Shown here piece by piece: positions 48,601 through 56,599 of a stretch of 64,000 bases of DNA. The stretch spans positions 33,679,351 to 33,743,350 of the forward strand of contig NC_077230.1 in assembly GCF_027887165.1 (NCBI RefSeq), read 5' to 3'. The notes under the pieces were generated by a model. The model did no database searches. It saw only the letters and a list, made by a program, of their open reading frames with translations, and was not told where the DNA came from. Numbering within the stretch: the first letter of the stretch is position 1; each line of letters begins with the position of its first letter. The DNA comes from Monodelphis domestica. Its lineage: Eukaryota > Chordata > Mammalia > Didelphimorphia > Didelphidae. Both the position numbers and the translations under genes were made by a program.

Positions 48601-50094
48601 GACCATAAAGGAACATCCTAGTGCAAACATCAACAGCATGGAAACAGGTTATGATCAAGGACACATGTAATACCCAGTGGAATTGCGCATCAGCAATGGG
48701 AAGGGTGGGAAGGGGGAGGGGAGGGAGGAATAGTATATGATTTTTGTAACCAAGGATTAATGTTTGAAATTGACCAAATTAAAAAATAAATGAAATGAAA
48801 TGAAATGAAAAAAAAAAAGAGTATATAAGGCCACATTTGAATTAATGACTTTTTAAAAATTTAATTTATTTAATCAATTTTTAGAACATTATTCCTTGGT
48901 TATAAGAATTATATTCTTCCCCTCCCTGCCCTCTCCCCACCCTTCCTGAATCTGTTGCTCAATTTCATTGGGTATTACATGTATCCTTGATCAGAACCAA
49001 TTTCTATGTTGTTGGTGTTTGCATTATGATGATCATTTAGAGTCTACCTCCCCAGCCATATCTGAGTTAAGGACCTCTTGTTTCTAGGCCTAGCTCTCAA
49101 TTTGCTAAGCCACCTGTCATTCTTTTTTAGAACTCTGTGCATTAAAAAAAAAAAAAAACCCACTGGTAACCAGGAAAGCAGTTTTGTAGTTTTTGAACAG
49201 TCAGATTAATTTCACTGAAACAGATTAAAAAACATTAATCATGGAAAATGGCAAAATTTCATTTCATTTATAGTAAATAGAATCTCATATTTTATAAGGC
49301 CTAAATTGCAAATCCTGTTTAGTATGATACCTTTGTCTTTGACTAGAGATACTTGATCCATGAAATATGATAACTTACTAGACAAAAAAAAAATTCTACT
49401 TGGATTCATTTATTTCCTAAGAGAATAGAATTTTGAGGGTTTTAAAGTATACTTTCTCTCATAACATGTTTCTAGGATTTTCCTAAAATATAGTATTTGA
49501 TTTAAGTTCCTTTAAGCTGTAAATGTCTGATATTCTGAGCCTTCAATTTTAATTTAATTTTTAATTTTAAAAATAAATTATTAATACATTTAAGTATTGA
49601 TTGATTTTATTATTCATTCTTTTACTTAAGTAAACAGGAATGTTTTAATTAATATAATTTTCCATTTAATTTTTTTTCAATTCGGGATTGTTTCAATAGC
49701 ACAAGCATCATTGGACTCCCATCTAGATAAATAACAATTAATGCATGAAATCCCAAAACGTTTCACAAAGGCAAACTATTATGGTAGTTCCTTAATGTAT
49801 TTTAGGATTGTACGATGTAATTTTTTACTTCATCCAGACCTAGGGAATATTTTTCTATTGTTGGAAAATCTGTGTTCTTTAGAAATGATCCTATAGCAGC
49901 TTCATTTTCAGGTTCATTATGTAAAGAATTAGAAAATCTATTCATCTGAATAAGTAGATGCAAAATTACACTTTTAATTTTTCTTTCCAAAGGAAATCGA
50001 AGTCAACAGGAAGAAAGACCGCCGGAAAATACTTAAGGCTATTAAGAAAATTAGAGATTTTTTGGAAAAAAATCATATTTGGGTCTTACTATAG
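24564..50094 (+). CDS. PPP1R9A-like: Neurabin-like PDZ + SAM protein, copy 2 (11 exons, about 420 aa)
   Basis: Exons: 24564-24618, 26644-26764, 28497-28604, 29084-29189, 30989-31071, 37480-37567, 39579-39789, 43242-43353, 44156-44252, 47031-47210, 49993-50094. All have AG/GT borders, all phases match, and the frame is open for about 420 codons. Residues about 8-103 form a [11 protein letters not shown] lead-in, L23-G24-L25 carboxylate loop, [33 protein letters not shown], and the neurabin-typical IGRE end. Residues 131-258 are a charged, partly coiled-coil linker. Residues 259-327 are Lys/Glu-rich. Residues 347-412 are a SAM. Family order PDZ, coil, SAM is that of neurabin-1, a scaffold linking PP1 to actin, but no actin-binding region or PP1 KIKF-type site precedes the PDZ here. 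The start is the double ATG at 24564; upstream coding exons are possible. No promoter seen. Expression is unproven. Confidence 0.8.
24880..26395 (+). mobile_element. Old LINE-1 3' part in intron A-B
   Basis: Decayed ORF2 C-terminus (ACCATACCAGATATCAAAGT; TGGTGGAATTGTGAACTGAT) through 3' UTR to an A-rich end. Confidence 0.8.
26644..26764 (+). CDS. Copy 2 exon B: PDZ, first half
   Basis: Acceptor TTTGTATTTATAG, donor GTGAGT. Encodes [33 protein letters not shown] and [18 protein letters not shown] matches neurabin GIFVKTVTEGGA. Confidence 0.87.
28497..28604 (+). CDS. Copy 2 exon C: PDZ, second half
   Basis: Acceptor CTATTTTTCAG, donor GTAAGT. Encodes [20 protein letters not shown] and [15 protein letters not shown]. 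It corresponds to neurabin IQVNDQIVEVDGISLVG followed by the alpha-B helix. Confidence 0.88.
28945..28982. repeat. (TTTTG)n simple repeat
   Basis: About seven pentamer units in intron C-D. Confidence 0.95.
29084..29189 (+). CDS. Copy 2 exon D: end of PDZ and start of coil
   Basis: Acceptor TTTTGTACCTAG, donor GTATTA. Encodes [20 protein letters not shown] and [15 protein letters not shown]. Neurabin has VIGREKPG followed by a Glu/Arg-rich helix of the same layout. Confidence 0.86.
30430..30590 (+). repeat. L2-like 3' end
   Basis: GTAAGCCCCTGGAGGTGAAGG, TTTATATCCCCAGGACAACA and a decayed end follow the L2/MIR 3' tail layout. Confidence 0.5.
30989..31071 (+). CDS. Copy 2 exon E (weakest exon)
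   Basis: Acceptor TCTCCATTTAAAG, donor GTATAT (weak). Encodes [20 protein letters not shown] then VPWYWMA. It is included because exon D ends in phase 0 and exon F needs phase 2, and this 83-bp block supplies exactly that. No family match and no second copy supports it. Confidence 0.5.
31462..31652 (-). repeat. tRNA-derived marsupial SINE
   Basis: Reverse orientation: CAGTAAGAGCTAGGCATTGG, CCCAGGGTCACATAGC, CTCTCTATCCACTCAGCC. Lies just downstream of exon E. Confidence 0.8.
32143..32396 (-). repeat. Marsupial CORE-type SINE (Mar1-like; name from memory)
   Basis: TTGTTGTTCAGTTGTATAAT head, GAGTGGTTTGCTATTTCCTT, GTGAGGAAACTGAGGCAAAC and GCCACCTACCTATCC follow the layout of the abundant marsupial SINE. 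Confidence 0.75.
32640..33430. mobile_element. Unassigned repeat, possibly LTR-derived fossil
   Basis: A C/T-richer block with low similarity to its surroundings, inside intron E-F. Its texture recalls marsupial LTR elements, but I see no clear termini or flanking duplication. Age and family unknown. Confidence 0.25.
33872..34175 (+). mobile_element. Non-autonomous hAT-type element 1
   Basis: Left end CATGATGGTAAACCT and right end AGGTTTGCCATCAC are inverted. Flanked by 8-bp near-repeats CCCTAGAG (33864-33871) and TCCTAGAG (34176-34183), the target length of hAT transposons. No transposase. Confidence 0.7.
34184..34398 (+). mobile_element. Non-autonomous hAT-type element 2, in tandem
   Basis: Begins with a decayed GGTGAACCTATAGC end and closes with TTTGCCATCACTG. 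The next 8 bases are CCCTGGAG (34399-34406), a third version of the same flanking octamer. Shares the CTGCTCCCTTCCCCTCTCC core with element 1. Confidence 0.65.
35060..35485. other. C/T-rich unassigned segment
   Basis: GC-richer block (CTCCTCCCACTACTGCTGCT and following) with short open frames on both strands. No splice, family or paralogue support. Probably an interspersed repeat I cannot name. Confidence 0.35.
35809..36049 (+). repeat. tRNA-derived marsupial SINE, near intact, with 19-bp target duplication
   Basis: The SINE body is 35828-36030: GGGGCAGCTGGGTAGCTCAG head with A and B box-like tRNA parts, CCAATACTCAGTATTGACTC tail and poly(A). Target duplication AGAATATGCAACAGGCTAG is perfect at 35809-35827 and 36031-36049. 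This is the youngest-looking SINE in the window. Confidence 0.95.
36091..36627 (-). mobile_element. Solitary LTR-like fossil (probable endogenous retrovirus LTR)
   Basis: A roughly 540-bp block of distinct composition that begins TGTTATGGGG and ends CTCAACA, with an AATAAA on the minus strand near 36190. No internal retroviral genes are seen. Family and orientation are tentative. Old rather than recent, and absent from copy 3. Confidence 0.4.
37315..37440 (-). repeat. MIR-like SINE remnant
   Basis: AAGTGACTTGCCCAAGTTAA and GAACTTGAGTCCAAATCTC in reverse MIR order, just upstream of exon F. Confidence 0.6.
37480..37567 (+). CDS. Copy 2 exon F: acidic/charged helix
   Basis: Acceptor CCTTTTCTTCTACAG, donor GTAAGA. 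Encodes [18 protein letters not shown] then [11 protein letters not shown]. The paralogous exon in copy 3 (60628-60724) has LELKNEEMELKRIIEEEGQ, which supports it as coding. It is probably the start of the coiled coil. Confidence 0.8.
38455..39570. other. Copy 2 intron F-G, aligned with 60800-61850 of copy 3
   Basis: Both contain AACCCAGTGTCT, ACCAGAGG and CATCCTGGATGTCT in order. Includes an AT/GT-rich microsatellite at 38590-38835. Confidence 0.7.
39579..39789 (+). CDS. Copy 2 exon G: acidic linker
   Basis: Acceptor TTTGGTAAATTTCAG, donor GTAAGA. 70 codons including [34 protein letters not shown]. Copy 3 keeps the ends (ISEVNIGNQPEE, ITTGQLLAAEDIS) but is 26 codons shorter in frame. Confidence 0.82.
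39896..39949. repeat. Short tandem duplication
   Basis: The 26-27-bp unit CTTTTCCCTTCATATCTCTA plus AATAAT occurs twice in a row, just past exon G. Confidence 0.85.
40490..42010 (-). mobile_element. Old internally deleted LINE-1, shared with copy 3
   Basis: Poly(T) start, then reverse 3' UTR and ORF2 C-terminus (GACAACCCCTCAGTTTCCAA; CCTTTTATTCTATCTTTGAT). Around 41600-41660 it jumps to a mid-ORF2 segment (TTTTTTCATAAAACAAACTA). The same jump occurs in copy 3 near 63280-63340, so the deletion predates their duplication. The element stops at about 42010, where homology to copy 1 begins. Confidence 0.85.
43242..43353 (+). CDS. Copy 2 exon H: Glu/Lys-rich linker
   Basis: Acceptor TTTTTCTTAG, donor GTAAGA. 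Encodes [20 protein letters not shown] then [15 protein letters not shown]. Paralogue of 8297-8399, ending in the shared FSWF. Confidence 0.83.
44156..44252 (+). CDS. Copy 2 exon I: basic linker
   Basis: Acceptor GATTCTAG, donor GTAAAT. Encodes [13 protein letters not shown] then [19 protein letters not shown]. Paralogue of 9196-9292. Confidence 0.83.
44332..46935 (+). other. 2.6-kb insertion in intron I-J of copy 2
   Basis: The copy-1 intron is only 9293-9468 (or 9506). Its halves match copy 2 on either side of this block (GAGCTTTT before, TCTCTAAG after). The block contains a LINE-1 3' end and other sequence I cannot assign. Confidence 0.75.
44930..45720 (+). mobile_element. 5'-truncated LINE-1 3' end
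   Basis: CACTAATGCATTGCTAGTGG, AATACCACTGCTGGGTTTGT, GAATACTATTGTGTTATAAG and an A-rich end near 45720. Moderately decayed. Confidence 0.88.
47031..47210 (+). CDS. Copy 2 exon J: SAM domain
   Basis: Acceptor TTGATCTCTAG, donor GTAAGT. Starts [19 protein letters not shown], then [20 protein letters not shown] and [16 protein letters not shown]. Neurabin-1 SAM has the same W-x4-V-x2-W-L-x6-Y-x3-F-x3-I-x-G-x2-L-L-x-L-D spacing. A LINE-1 starts about 11 bp past the donor. Confidence 0.88.
47222..48812 (+). mobile_element. LINE-1, internally deleted, starting 11 bp after the SAM exon donor
   Basis: Begins in mid-ORF2 ([20 protein letters not shown]) and later jumps to the ORF2 C-terminus ([18 protein letters not shown]) and 3' UTR, ending in AAATGAAATGAAA and poly(A). 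A 20-bp word AGTACCAGATCTCAAACTAT is duplicated inside (about 47498 and 47530). Confidence 0.88.
48850..49071 (-). mobile_element. LINE-1 3' fragment, inside a SINE remnant
   Basis: Reverse L1 3' UTR (CATTGGGTATTACATGTATC), joined to the SINE head at 49072-49125. Confidence 0.7.
49072..49125 (-). repeat. SINE head, same insertion as 9895-10086
   Basis: CTCTCAATTTGCTAAGCCACC followed by sequence matching copy 1 (CACTGAAACAGATTAAAAAAC in both). Confidence 0.7.
49993..50094 (+). CDS. Copy 2 terminal exon K: last SAM helix and stop
   Basis: Acceptor TTTTTCTTTCCAAAG. Encodes [20 protein letters not shown] then [13 protein letters not shown] and TAG at 50092-50094. The tail after the SAM helix is longer than and unlike copy 1. 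Confidence 0.83.
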   Translation, partial: EIEVNRKKDRRKILKAIKKIRDFLEKNHIWVLL

Positions 50095-50149
50095 AAATTG
50101 ATGGAAAGAAGACACAGAACCTGAAAGATATGGCAAAAATGGAAAACGC

Positions 50150-51560
50150 AATTACTTTTGTTATATTTACTTTTCATCATTTTACTTGTATGTTACTTTT
50201 GCTGTATGAACTTTTAAGGGATTTTACTTCCATGTTACTTTTGTTATATGAACTTTTAATCATTTTATTACTGTTATTCTGTTATTATTAACTTTTAATC
50301 ATTTTATTACTGTTACTTTTGTTGTTATTAACTTTTAATCATTTCACTTCCATGTTACTTTTGTTATATGAACTTTTAAGGGATTTACTTCCATGTTATT
50401 TTGTTATATGAACTTTTAATCATTTCACTTCCATGTTACTTTTGTTATATGAACTTTTAAGGGATTTTACATCCATGTTGACTTTTGTTATATGAACTTT
50501 TAAGGGATTTTACATCCATGTTGACTTTTGTTATATGAACTTTTAAGGGATTTTACTTACATGTTACATTTGTTCTATGAACTTTTAATCATTTCACTTC
50601 TATGTTACTTTTGTTATATGAACTTTTAAGGGATTTTACTTCCATATTACTTTTGTTATATGAACTTTTAATCATTTTATTACTGTTATTCTGTTATTAT
50701 TAACTTTTACTCATTTTATTACTGTTACTTTTGTAATTATTAACTTGTAGTCATTTCATTTCCTTGTTACTTTTGTTATATGAACTTTTAAGAGATTTTA
50801 CATCCATGTTGACTTTTGTTATATGAACTTTTAATCATTTTATTACCGTTACTTTTGGTATTATTAACTTTTAATCATTTCACTTTCATGTTACATTTGT
50901 TATATGAACCTTTAAGGGATTTTACTTCCATGTTACTTTTGTTATATGAACTTTTAAAGGATTTACTTCCATGTTACTTTTGTTATATGAACTTTTAAGA
51001 GATTTTACTTCCATGTTACTTTTGTTATTATTAAGTTTTTAATCATTTCACTTCTTTGTTACTTTTGTTATATGAACTTTTAAGGAATTTACTTCTATGT
51101 TACATTTGTTATATGAACTTCTAATCATTTTATTAGTGTTACTTTTGCTATTATTTACTTTTAATCATTTCACTTTCATGTTACTTTTGTTATATGAACT
51201 TTTAACGGATTTTACTTCCATGTAAGTTTTGTTATATGAACTTTTAATGGATTTTACTTCCATGTAACTTTTGTTATATGAACTTTTAAGGGATTTTGCT
51301 TCCATGTAACTTTTGTTATATGAACTTTTAAGGGATTTTACTTCCATGTTACTTTTGTTATATGAACTTTTAAGGGATTTACTTCCATGTTACTTTTGTT
51401 ATATTTACTTTTAAGGCATTTTACTTCCATGTTACTTTTGTTATATGAACTTTTAATCATTTTATTACCGTTACTTTTGTTATTATTAACTTTTAATCAT
51501 TTCACTTCTATGTTTCTTTTGTTTCATTATTAACTTTTAATTATTTCATTTTTAAGTAAG
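50150..51560 (+). repeat. 41-42-bp minisatellite in the 3' UTR of copy 2
   Basis: About 33-35 units. Two unit types alternate in blocks: TTTTGTTATATGAACTTTTA with AGGGATTTTACTTCCATGTTAC split across it, and TTGTTATTATTAACTTTTAA with a TCATTTTATTACTG half. Copy 1 has only a single unit-length stretch at the corresponding place (about 11045-11100). Confidence 0.95.
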
Positions 51561-52410
51561 TATTATTTTGATAGAGGATAATTTTTGCACAGGTTAATAA
51601 TTGTTAGTATCATACATATAAAATTTGAAAAAATGGTTATAATATGCACGTATACTTTTTTATAAGAACCAATATGGAATTTCCTCCATATGACCATAAT
51701 GTAAAAAGCAATCATTCTAATCTAACAAAATATTTAGTTATTTTTCCTTTTCAACTTTTCATTGCCACTGCCACCAGCTTTAAATCATCTGTCTCAAGTA
51801 CTCTTTATTAGTTCATCATCCCAGAGAACTCAATAGGCTTTAGTCAAGCCCTCATGATGCTCTGTTACTTTTGTTTCAGAATCTATATATAAACAAAAGA
51901 AATGCATATAAAAATCAGTACATGTTATAGATTTCCTGTAAGGATACATATTGTTCATGAGAATCTCCTTATTACCTTACTTTTTTGTCATAATCTTCTC
52001 CAAATCATATTTTAAGAGCTACAAAGTATAGTTTTATATTCATCACTCTCTTATAGAATTTAGTTTAAATTTCTATCAAAGTATTTTAAATACCAATGAA
52101 AATAACTTCATAAAACTTCCCCCTTAAAATTTCAGTTCATTCTCTCATAAAAGTATAAAAGCTCAGTGGAATAAGGATACCTCTTTAGGATTCATACATA
52201 GGCACAGGCAGCACTTATGCTTTGGGACATGGGTGAACAGAACACGTTGGAGGGCAATGAAATTAGAGCTAAGAGATATCCCAAAACTATCCTCATTAAG
52301 GACATTGTAACATGTAAGGCATCCATTGATGTTAAGTGAGCAGCCTAGATGTAATCATAAAACTGACTGGACAGGACACTTCCTCCTGATAGGGAATATT
52401 TTAATATGGA
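51561..52410. other. 3' flank of copy 2, homologous to copy 1
   Basis: No gene. Aligns with 11100-12420, including AAGCAAT, CTTTTCATT and GATATCCCAAAACTAT. Confidence 0.6.
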
Positions 52411-52479
52411 TACTTGCACACACATATGTATTTCCATTTAAGTGTGTATACACATATATACAATAATCTATACTAAAAA

Positions 52480-53235
52480 ATAAGCATCATATGAAACTGA
52501 GAAACACTAGCAGCTATCCCAATAAATATAAGAGTAACGAAAAAATACCAACTCTCCCCAATACTATTTGAAATTTTTCTGGAAATCCAATAGTAATAAG
52601 AAAGACAAATCCAGGACCTAAAGGGATGAAAACAGGAGTATATCTAGTTATTCTTATTTGCTTATAACTGACAGATGTCGTAGAAAATCCTAAAAAATCA
52701 GGAGATATTGTAACTGAGATGAGAATTTATAGCAAATTTCCATTCTACAAAGTAAACCCTCAAAAATCAATTCTATTTCTATATAATAGCCAAAAAGATT
52801 CAATGGGTAGTAATAGAGATAAAAATCACATTGTAAATAACTATAAATAGCTTCAAATAACATGTTAGGATCAAACTACTGAAATATACAAACTAATTGT
52901 ATAAACAACATTATAAAGTGATCCTTCAGGAAGAAAAGAAAACTATAAATAGCTGGAGGAAATATTCATTATTCATGACTGGTGATCATAATTTAGGGCA
53001 AGTGTCAGTGCTACTCTACTTAACCAATTTCTAGTGCTATGTCAATCAAATTTTTAAAGGTTACATTATGAAATTCAATAGAATTCTAACAACTCAAGTT
53101 AAAAAAAACATAAAGGGGAATAATGAATGAAGACTGGGAAATATAAAGTCTGTAAATTAAATACTGAGTCCAGACTTCATACTGTTATATGGAAGCAATC
53201 ACCAAAGCCATACTCTAATGATTAAAAAATTGAAA
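52480..53235 (+). mobile_element. Old LINE ORF2 fragment
   Basis: Plus-strand decayed reverse-transcriptase region (ENPKKSGDI-like, then KSILFLYNSQK). Confidence 0.6.
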
Positions 53236-53239
53236 ATTA

Positions 53240-54680
53240 AATTTTGTATATATAGTCAGTGAAGGATGGTTTAGCATAAATGTTTGTTCTATTGTGACAA
53301 AGGCTTTTTTCTATATCAAAAAATTATGTGGTTTAGGTCGTTTTTCTTTTCTATATGATTGTCTTTACTCTTTTCCTTATGTTAAACTATCTTTTGTATT
53401 CCCGGCATGAATCTAATTTTTTTAACCACAGATTGGTTTTTGGATCAATCACTGTATTTTGTTGACAGAATTTTACTAAAAATTGTTAAATTAAGTTTCA
53501 TTAAATGTCTGGACTTCTGTAATTTTTCCTTCCCTTGTTTAGGTGTTAGGATTATAATTATTCAGTGAAATTTAATAGTGCTTTCTCAATGTTTTGAAAA
53601 TATTTTATGTGTATAGTAATACTATAATTATTCTTTGAAAGTTTGACTCAATTCAGGACTAGGAATTTTTCACCAATATCCCCTGAATTCCTACTTTGGC
53701 ATGGCATTTCATTTATACTTTGATTTCTTTCTCTCAATTGGATTATTAAAGAACTTTATATGGGATTCTGTTAGTTTGGATATTTAACATGCTCGAAGAT
53801 TTTTCTCTATTTTGTATTTTCAGTTTTATCATCATAAAATCATATAAAGTTGGAAATTATTTGATTCCAGTTTTGTGTTTTATTATATTTTCTAGATTCT
53901 TAATTGGATTTTCTTCCATCTTTCTAATCATGTTGATGATTTGTCAAATTTGTTCATCTTTTTCAAAAAATCAACTTGTAGTTTTATGCATTATTTTCAT
54001 CATTTGCAAAGTGGATTTTTTACTTAGTTTTCTCTAATTTTTCATAGTTCATTTTTCTATATTTTCTATTTATTAGCTGCGTTTCAGATATTTTAGTATG
54101 TTATTTCATCCTTACAATTTCCAATTGCATTTCCTGTTTTACCTAAAAGTTTATCAATTAAAAAGTCATGTTGGTTTTCCAAGTTATGTCTCTTAAAATT
54201 GTTTTATGTTATTTCAAATTTTTGAAATTGTCTTTTCTTTTTCCTATAAAATGTGGGAAATGAATAATAAACTCTTTTATGAATTTATATTGTCAATCAA
54301 ATTTCTATATCGGCCATGTTGAAAAAATACGAATGTCTTATTCTGTACTCTTGAGTCTTTGATTCATCAGGAGGCAAATAGTATGCTTTTTCATTAAGCA
54401 TCTTGAATGATGGTTGGTCATTACACTGATTAGAATTCCTAATTTGTTCAATGTTTTTGTCATTACCATATTGTTCTCCTTGGCTCTGTTTACTTGTCTC
54501 TCCTTCACACTTTACAAGTCTTCCCATTATTTTCTCAAACCTTCTTCCGTTATTTATTGAAATACAATACCATTCTATCATATTTCCATCACATAACTTT
54601 CAGCCATTCCCCAATTTGTGGGCTTGCCTTCAAATTTCTATCCCTAGCCACATTAAAAAGGTATATAATATATTTTAAAA
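53240..54680 (-). mobile_element. Old LINE-1 fragments
   Basis: GTGACAAAGGCTTTTTTCTA marks the reverse RT region. Decayed ORF2 follows, and an L1 3' piece (CAGCCATTCCCCAATTTGTG) near 54600. Confidence 0.65.
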
Positions 54681-54837
54681 TATGTATGCAAATACATATA
54701 TGTGATATATATCTTTATGTATATGACTATCACTCCCTTCCTCTGGCCTCCCTCTAATTACCCCATTTTCCCACAGTAAGGCCAGCTACATCTCTCACTA
54801 TGAGTTCTAAGGGGGTAGTATCCTTTTTTATACTTTT

Positions 54838-54986
54838 TAAACTTTTACCTTATATCTTAGTACCAATACTAAGTAAAAAGTTCCAAGGCAGAAGAACAGT
54901 AAGGTCTAGGCAAAGTTGCCAAATTTGAATGCAGGTCCTGTCTGTAGGTCTGGCTCTCTAACCATTGAAAAACCCAGCTGTCCTGG
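54838..54986 (-). repeat. tRNA-derived SINE, internally shortened
   Basis: TTACCTTATATCTTAGTACC, GAACAGTAAGGTCTAGGC, then a jump to AATTTGAATGCAGGTCCTG and GTCTGGCTCTCTAACC. Confidence 0.75.
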
Positions 54987-55261
54987 TATGATCCCTTAAT
55001 AATAAAGTCTTCAGCCATCATATCAGTGTGTTATGTTTACCCTATTAGGTGATTAGGAGCTGGTTACTTTAACACTATGAACATCAATTAGACTTTGGTA
55101 AGAGATATTTGCTTCAACAATATAGTAAGAAAAGAATTCCAAATATTACCCCAACACCTTTTCTCCTATTTCAACACAATCACAGGCAAGGATGAGATCA
55201 TACTTAACTTGGATTTGATCCACCAAATTTACTTACAAATCTCTCACTGAACAATGGAAGA

Positions 55262-55293
55262 CTCTCTCTCTCTCTCTCTTTTTTTTTTTTTTT
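55262..55293. repeat. (CT)n/(T)n tract
   Basis: About nine CT units then T14. Confidence 0.95.
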
Positions 55294-55294
55294 G

Positions 55295-55760
55295 CTTTTA
55301 AGCATAGCCCAGCCTGGACCCCAGGCCCCAGACTTCCTGTAAGTGGCTAGAGCTTCTGAACTTTTAAAATGCACAAGGCCTGGCCATCTGCATTCTCTTT
55401 CACCTAAAAGAAGACAAAAAAGACACAAAATGACAAAAGTCACAGCATGGCATGTACTCCCAACTTTAGCTCAAATCCAGGTAAGACATGATCTGAGAGC
55501 CCTATGGCAACTGGCCATCCTCACACACTCTACAGGAAGGGAAGGGCCTTGACCATGTTTCCCGTTGGATACTTTTGAGTATACCCCAGTTCTACAGCCC
55601 ATCAAAAAGGCTCCTCTTCACCACATTGTCAGAGGACCCAAAACAAATACCTTGCAAATACTCCACAGCCTGCAGGGAGATCAACCTATGCCAGTTCATA
55701 GATGGGTCTGTTTGGTTGGCTTTCCATTATGATCACAATAAATGTTTCTGAAATAAGAAA
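55295..55760 (+). other. Unassigned C-rich block
   Basis: Richer in C than its neighbours, with CACAATAAATG at its right end resembling a polyadenylation signal. It could be an old processed transcript copy, but no protein family was recognised in any frame. Confidence 0.25.
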
Positions 55761-55789
55761 AGTACCCCAAATGCCTAAGATTAACCACT

Positions 55790-56185
55790 ATTTCATGATG
55801 GAAAATCCTTCATCAAGGGATTGAAACTACAGTTCTCAAAAGAAAAATTGTAAGTTATCATCAACTTTATTAAACATGATTGCAAATCGTTAATAAAATT
55901 GTATGCATTAACAGAATGGGGGCTCTACCTCAGGAGGTAGCATTACAAAAGGTCAGAACTGCCAATTTTGGGGAGGATATATAAAAATTAGCACAATGAG
56001 TTGTTCTACCTTTGACATGGCATATCCATTTGGGAAAACAATTTGGAATTATAATTTTGAAAAAGTGACTTAAAATGTCTATCCCCTTTGAATATTTTAC
56101 TCTCAAGCATACATTCCCAAGAAACAAAAAAACTAAAAAGTTCCCCCTGACATCTAAATATTCATTATACCCTTTATGTTGTTGG
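55790..56185 (+). mobile_element. Old LINE-1 3' fragment
   Basis: CAATTTTGGGGAGGATATAT, GGAAAACAATTTGGAATTAT and the following ORF2 C-terminus, strongly decayed. Confidence 0.55.
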
Positions 56186-56189
56186 AGGC

Positions 56190-56315
56190 AATTAGGGGAA
56201 GAAGTGGTTAGCATGCCGGGCATGGTGTCAGAAGACACAAGTTCAGATCTAGTTTCAGTTACTCATATCCTGGGCAAATCGCTTAAATGTTATATTGCCT
56301 GTGTCTTGGCTCAAA
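56190..56315 (+). repeat. SINE remnant
   Basis: GACACAAGTTCAGATCTAGT and CCTGGGCAAATCGCTTAAAT resemble the tRNA-derived/MIR core. Confidence 0.5.
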
Positions 56316-56599
56316 TTTTGCTCAAATAAACTCGGACAGTATAACATTTAAATGAAGTAGTTTCTGGGAATTTTTTAAGGTTTACAATCCTAACCTTATG
56401 AAGTAGGTTCTGAGAATTTCTAAGGTTTACAGCACCAAGCAGGCAACCTGGACAGAGCTACAAAGACTCCACATACTGCTCTAGCCTTCCAGGAGATTTT
56501 GGCCTCAGGACATATCCAGTACAACCCAGCTGAATTTAATCCCATCAAAAGTGTTCAGAGGTCAGGGAAGTCCAAACTCCAAGATCCCTTCCTCACAGA

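Noticed and set aside
50079-51347. Open frames on both strands through the minisatellite (for example repeats of SYMEVKSLKSSYNK on the minus strand)
   Set aside because: A 42-bp unit is a multiple of three, so one stop-free unit opens a whole frame. Both strands are open, there are no splice sites, and the copy-1 equivalent is not open.
50150-51560. CRISPR-like periodic array
   Set aside because: There are no unique spacers between fixed repeats; the units are contiguous and drift. The window is a vertebrate genome.
55295-55760. Possible processed pseudogene ending in CACAATAAATG
   Set aside because: No frame shows a recognisable protein and there is no clear poly(A) tract or target duplication. 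Left as unassigned.
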